Shown here: positions 60,679-64,000 of the stretch, one piece after another
Layout: every line of letters begins with the position of its first letter
Numbering within the stretch: position 1 is the stretch's first letter
Assembly: GCF_004345665.1 (NCBI RefSeq)
Contig: NZ_SLWR01000003.1
Span: 372,001 to 436,000, forward strand
DNA: 64,000 bases
Origin: Kribbella antiqua
Lineage (GTDB): Bacteria > Actinomycetota > Actinomycetes > Propionibacteriales > Kribbellaceae
Direction of reading: 5' to 3'
The notes under the pieces: model-generated
Databases searched by the model: none
What the model saw: the letters and a program-made list of their open reading frames with translations, nothing else
Told to the model about the DNA's origin: nothing
Program-made: the position numbers and the translations under genes

Positions 60679-63600
60679 ATGGAGGGACTGGACGCGCGCA
60701 GGCCCGCGATGGTGGGCCGCGCCAGGCCGCTGGCCGAGCTCGACGGCCTACTGGCGGCCGCCATCGAGGGCCGGGGTCGGTCCGCGGTCATCCTTGGCGA
60801 GCCGGGCATGGGCAAGACCACGCTGGCCGAGACGTTCGCGGATCGCGCCGCTGCAGCTGGTGTGACCGTCGCCTGGGGCTGGTGCTCGGCCACCGAGATG
60901 CCGCCGTTCTGGCCGTGGCGAACCATCCTGCGAGACCTCGCGCCGCAGCACCGGCTCGCCACCGATCAAGCCGCCGGTTCTCGCGCGGGCGGGTTGGATG
61001 GGCCGGGGTTGCTACGTGGCGACGCCGGCGCTCGCGCGAGGCTTTTTGTTTCGGTGATCGATGCGTTGCGGGAGATCGACCGCCCGGTCCTGCTCATTGT
61101 CGAAGACCTACATTGGGCCGACGGCGCATCGCTGTTGCTGCTTCGAACTGTCATCGACGCGCTGCCCGGCCTCCCCGTGCTCTTGGTCGCCACCTGTCGC
61201 GACGAACCGCTCGAGACCGGCGACGAGGTGCTGACCGCCGTACGGGCGCTGCCGACCGCCGTACAGCGAATTCGTCTCGAAGGGCTCGAGGTCGACGAGG
61301 TCGCGGAGCTGGTGACGGGCGTCCTGGGCAGTACAGCGGCCGACGAGATGGCCGCGATGGTCCACGGCCGCACGGGCGGAAACCCGTTCTTCGTGCGTGA
61401 GGTGTCCCGGCTGCTCGCCGCCCGGCCGGCGACGACCGGCGTGCCCGAAGGCGTCCGCGAGGTGCTGGCCCGCCGGATCGCGCGGGTGAGCCAGGACTGC
61501 CAGCGGATCCTGGAGGTCGCGGCGGTGGCAGGCGATGGCGCCGAGGTGGCTCTGATCATGGCCGTCACCGACAACCCTGCTGACGTTGTTCTCGATCTCC
61601 TCGAGGAGGCGGTCAGGGCCCGGTTGCTCACCGGCCCGCCGGTCGAGGGGCGGATCTGGTTCACCCACGCCCTGGTCCGGGAGGTGCTGGAGGCCTCGCT
61701 CGGTACGGCGCGGCGGGCTGCCCTCCATCGCGCGCTGGCCGAGCAACTCGAGACCGGAGATGCCGAAGCGGGCGAGGTCGCCCGGCACTGGTCCGCTGCC
61801 TTCGGTCCCGACGCGGCCGAGCGGGCGGCGGAGTGGGCGCTGCGGGCGGCGCGAACCGCCCGGTCGCGGATGGGGTATGAGCAGGCGGTCGGCGCCTACC
61901 GGATTGCCCTGCGTGGCAAGGAGATCGAGCGTACGAAGGTGATGCTCGAGCTGGGCGAGTCACAGATGTTCGCGGGCGACCTCGAGGGGTCCCGGCAGAC
62001 GTTCGCCCAGACCGCCGAGCTGGCCCGGGAGTCCGGCCGGGCCAGCCACTTGGCCATGGCCGCGCTCGGCATGGGCACCGGCCTGGGCGGCTTCGAGGTC
62101 CCCTTGTACGACGAGCTGCAGACACAGCTGCTCGAGGAAGCTCTGGTCGAGCTCCCGCAGCGGGACGGCGGCTTGCGTGCGGCGGTGATGGGGCGGCTCT
62201 CGCTTGCCTACGCTGGGTCGGATCGGGAGGGCGAGCGGGTCCAGCTCGCCCAGTCCGCCGTCGAGATGGCCGGTCGACTGGACGATGCGTGTGTCCAGTC
62301 GGGTGCGCTGGCGGCGTACTGCGACACGATGGCCGGGCCGGGCCAGGTCGACGAGAGGTTTGCCGCGGCCAGCCGCATGCTCGGGGTCGCCGAACGCGGC
62401 CACGATTCGCCGTGTCAGTTGCTGGCGCGCCGGCTGCGGGTAGTGGCGCTGATGGAACGCGGCGACTGGCCGGCGGTCGATGCGGAGATCGAGGCGTTCG
62501 CGCGGACGTCGGAGCGACTGATGCTGCCGCTGTACTCCTGGTACGTCCCGTTGTGGCGTGGCACGCGGGCGTTGATGTCTGGCGACTTCGAAGCGGCCGT
62601 CCGGTACGCCGATGAGGCCGAAGCGATCGGCAAGCGCGCCGGCAGTACCAACGCGTGGATGATGGTCTTCACCCTCCACATGTGGACTCACCGGACGACG
62701 GGTGTGATCCCAGCGAGCTTCGCGGCTGAGGTGGAGGCGGCCGTCAAGTCTGTGCACGAGCCACCCGTCGCGCTGGCCATGGCGGCCAGCTACTACGCCG
62801 CGGCCGGACAACTCGACAAGGCCGGGCCTTACTTCGACCGGCTGGTGGGCCGGGGCCTGGATGCGGTGGCCGATGACTGCGAGTGGCTCGAGGGGATGTG
62901 GCACGCCGGCGATGCGGCCATCGCTCTCTCCCGTGCCGATGTGGCCGAAGAGGTGGCGCGCCGGCTGGCGCCGTACGAGGACTTGTGGGTGATCGACGGC
63001 ATCGGCGGCGGTGTGATCGGGGTGACGGCGCATCTGCTCGGGCGGTTGGCGGCGTTCCTCGGCCGTACTCACGTGGCTCGGCGTCTGCTGGGAGGGGCTG
63101 TTGAGAAGTACCGCGAGTCCGGCGCGGCGCCCTGGCTCGTCAAGGCTGAGCAGGACCTGGCCGCGATCGAAGGCACTCCTGCCAGAGCATCCACCGCCAT
63201 CGAGGGCTTGTTCAAGAAGGACGGCAGGACCTGGCACCTCCGCTGGCGGGATGGCGAGGTCACCGTCCCGGACTCCAAGGGGATGCACGACCTGTCCGCG
63301 CTGCTGGCCCGGCCCGGCGAGCCGGTTCATGTGCTCGACCTGGTCGCGGCTGCCGGCGGTCCGCCGCGAGCGGCGCTCGGTGGTGACACAGGGCCGGTCC
63401 TCGACGGCGAGGCCCGGGCTGCCTACAAGCGCCGGCTGACCGAGCTCGAAACCGACATCGCCGAGGCGGACGACGAGCTGGCCAGCACGCTCACCGAGGA
63501 GCGGGACTTCCTGGTCCACGAGCTGGCGGCGGCGTACGGGCTGGGCGGTCGCGCCCGTACGACGGGAGATCCGGCCGAGCGGGCTCGCAAAGCCGTCGCC

Positions 63601-63732
63601 ATGCGCATCGCGACGGCGATCAAAGCAATCCGTGAGGTCCATCCACAGCTGGCTCGCCACCTCGAGCTGGCCGTCTCCACCGGACGGTTCTGTGTCTACC
63701 GCCCAGAGGAAGCCGTTACCTGGCACGGCTGA
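60679..63732 (+). CDS. STAND-type ATPase regulator-like protein without a LuxR domain
   Basis: The 1017-residue protein has an N-terminal AAA/STAND ATPase with Walker A GEPGMGKT at 40-47 and Walker B LLIVEDLHWADG near 150, then a long TPR-like helical region, as in LAL regulators. The last 170 residues differ: KDGRTWHLRWRDGEVTVPDSKGMHDL, a Glu-rich coiled coil and RARKAVAMRIATAIKAI, with no LuxR helix-turn-helix. This tail resembles a winged-helix-like module seen in other actinobacterial ATPases. It may bind DNA or act as a signalling hub. The next gene downstream is a methyltransferase. Confidence 0.82.
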   Translation: MEGLDARRPAMVGRARPLAELDGLLAAAIEGRGRSAVILGEPGMGKTTLAETFADRAAAAGVTVAWGWCSATEMPPFWPWRTILRDLAPQHRLATDQAAGSRAGGLDGPGLLRGDAGARARLFVSVIDALREIDRPVLLIVEDLHWADGASLLLLRTVIDALPGLPVLLVATCRDEPLETGDEVLTAVRALPTAVQRIRLEGLEVDEVAELVTGVLGSTAADEMAAMVHGRTGGNPFFVREVSRLLAARPATTGVPEGVREVLARRIARVSQDCQRILEVAAVAGDGAEVALIMAVTDNPADVVLDLLEEAVRARLLTGPPVEGRIWFTHALVREVLEASLGTARRAALHRALAEQLETGDAEAGEVARHWSAAFGPDAAERAAEWALRAARTARSRMGYEQAVGAYRIALRGKEIERTKVMLELGESQMFAGDLEGSRQTFAQTAELARESGRASHLAMAALGMGTGLGGFEVPLYDELQTQLLEEALVELPQRDGGLRAAVMGRLSLAYAGSDREGERVQLAQSAVEMAGRLDDACVQSGALAAYCDTMAGPGQVDERFAAASRMLGVAERGHDSPCQLLARRLRVVALMERGDWPAVDAEIEAFARTSERLMLPLYSWYVPLWRGTRALMSGDFEAAVRYADEAEAIGKRAGSTNAWMMVFTLHMWTHRTTGVIPASFAAEVEAAVKSVHEPPVALAMAASYYAAAGQLDKAGPYFDRLVGRGLDAVADDCEWLEGMWHAGDAAIALSRADVAEEVARRLAPYEDLWVIDGIGGGVIGVTAHLLGRLAAFLGRTHVARRLLGGAVEKYRESGAAPWLVKAEQDLAAIEGTPARASTAIEGLFKKDGRTWHLRWRDGEVTVPDSKGMHDLSALLARPGEPVHVLDLVAAAGGPPRAALGGDTGPVLDGEARAAYKRRLTELETDIAEADDELASTLTEERDFLVHELAAAYGLGGRARTTGDPAERARKAVAMRIATAIKAIREVHPQLARHLELAVSTGRFCVYRPEEAVTWHG

Positions 63733-63740
63733 CGTGGCAT

Positions 63741-63759
63741 CGCCAGGTCCGACCTGGCG
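63741..63759 (+). promoter_or_regulatory. 19-bp palindromic operator-like site
   Basis: CGCCAGGTC and GACCTGGCG form 9-bp arms around a single C. The site lies in the gap after the ATPase gene, 54 bases before the methyltransferase start. Near-zero loop length favours a protein-binding site over a terminator. Confidence 0.5.
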
Positions 63760-63812
63760 CCTCCCTGGTAGACGCGACGCACTGGGCGCCGCGGAGCATC
63801 CAGGAGGACACC

Positions 63813-64000
63813 ATGAGCACGTTGCAGGATCAGGTCCAGCCGGCCGCGGCCGAGGAGACCACCCCCAGCCCGTCCGCGGCCGAGGAGCTGTGTGGCCGCT
63901 TGTTCGGTCAGGCCCTAGACGCTGCGGAGTTGTTCAACGTCTACTTCGGCATCGAGCTCGGGCTGTACCGGTCACTGTCTGAGGACGGGTCGGCGACGCC
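63813..64000 (+). CDS. SAM-dependent methyltransferase, N-terminal fragment
   Basis: Only the first 62 codons are in the window. After a short Ala/Pro/Glu-rich leader, the segment FGQALDAAELFNVYFGIELGLY matches the helical start of actinobacterial methyltransferases that have an N-terminal winged-helix domain. CAGGAGG lies 5 bases before the ATG. The catalytic part lies beyond the right edge, so the call is tentative. Confidence 0.6.
   Translation, partial: MSTLQDQVQPAAAEETTPSPSAAEELCGRLFGQALDAAELFNVYFGIELGLYRSLSEDGSAT

Noticed and set aside
61960-63726. 588-codon frame antisense to the 1017-residue ATPase
   Set aside because: Shadow of a clearly coding frame; composition Arg/His/Gln-rich without motifs.
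59347-64000. Start of a natural-product gene cluster (ABM protein, two methyltransferases, a large regulator)
   Set aside because: No polyketide, peptide or terpene core enzyme is in the window, and the genes lie in separate transcription units.

Overview
The window comes from a high-GC actinobacterium. Codon use is strongly GC-ended, GTG starts and 4-bp ATGA/GTGA stop-start overlaps are common, and the gene families are typically actinomycete: LAL-type LuxR regulators, ECF41 and ECF42 sigma factors, a flavin/F420-type LLM oxidoreductase and a second partial nuo set beside a 2-oxoacid:ferredoxin oxidoreductase. The style suggests Kribbella or a close Propionibacteriales relative, but that is an inference from gene content and not a measured placement. 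No rRNA, CRISPR array, prophage or insertion sequence is visible. No stretch above about 300 bp lacks a gene.

1-32.3 kb: energy metabolism broken up by other genes. On the minus strand lie the start of korB and complete korA (2-oxoglutarate:ferredoxin oxidoreductase). On the plus strand lie ten of the fourteen complex I genes in four blocks: nuoA; nuoB-nuoC; nuoH; nuoI-J-K-L-M-N. nuoD, nuoE, nuoF and nuoG are absent, so the NADH-input module is missing. The arrangement suggests a proton-pumping membrane module fed by ferredoxin that KorAB would reduce. Between the blocks sit an ornithine cyclodeaminase-family gene, a serine hydrolase, a LAL regulator with three tandem paralogous microproteins upstream, a GntR/isochorismatase/NCS1 permease operon, an ABC exporter with adaptor and lipoprotein controlled by a divergent two-component system, an ECF42/DGPF pair, an MTHFR-like gene and a VapBC pair. 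Two matching 84-bp cruciform repeats lie directly after nuoA and nuoH.

32.3-43.2 kb: mixed metabolism and regulation. It holds arylamine N-acetyltransferase, acyl-CoA desaturase, a lactonase, a phytanoyl-CoA dioxygenase-family operon divergent from an AraC regulator, a LuxR regulator, an APH-type phosphotransferase, a YajQ-family protein, tRNA-Tyr, and an HxlR regulator divergent from an atypical SDR.

43.2-53.5 kb: a 982-residue protein of unknown function with a small membrane-protein partner, a GyrI-like protein, a divergent ECF41 sigma factor / carboxymuconolactone decarboxylase pair with recognisable promoters, a NarL-type two-component system next to a divergent membrane protein, and a protein whose C-terminal half resembles the Shedu (DUF4263) nuclease.

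53.5-64 kb: a Tat-exported purple-acid-phosphatase-like enzyme, a MarR regulator/LLM oxidoreductase pair with a clear operator, a small P-loop kinase, an Ada-AlkA alkylation repair fusion, a PEP mutase-family enzyme with an ABM protein, a methyltransferase, a 1017-residue STAND-type ATPase whose ribosome binding site lies in a hairpin, and the start of another methyltransferase.
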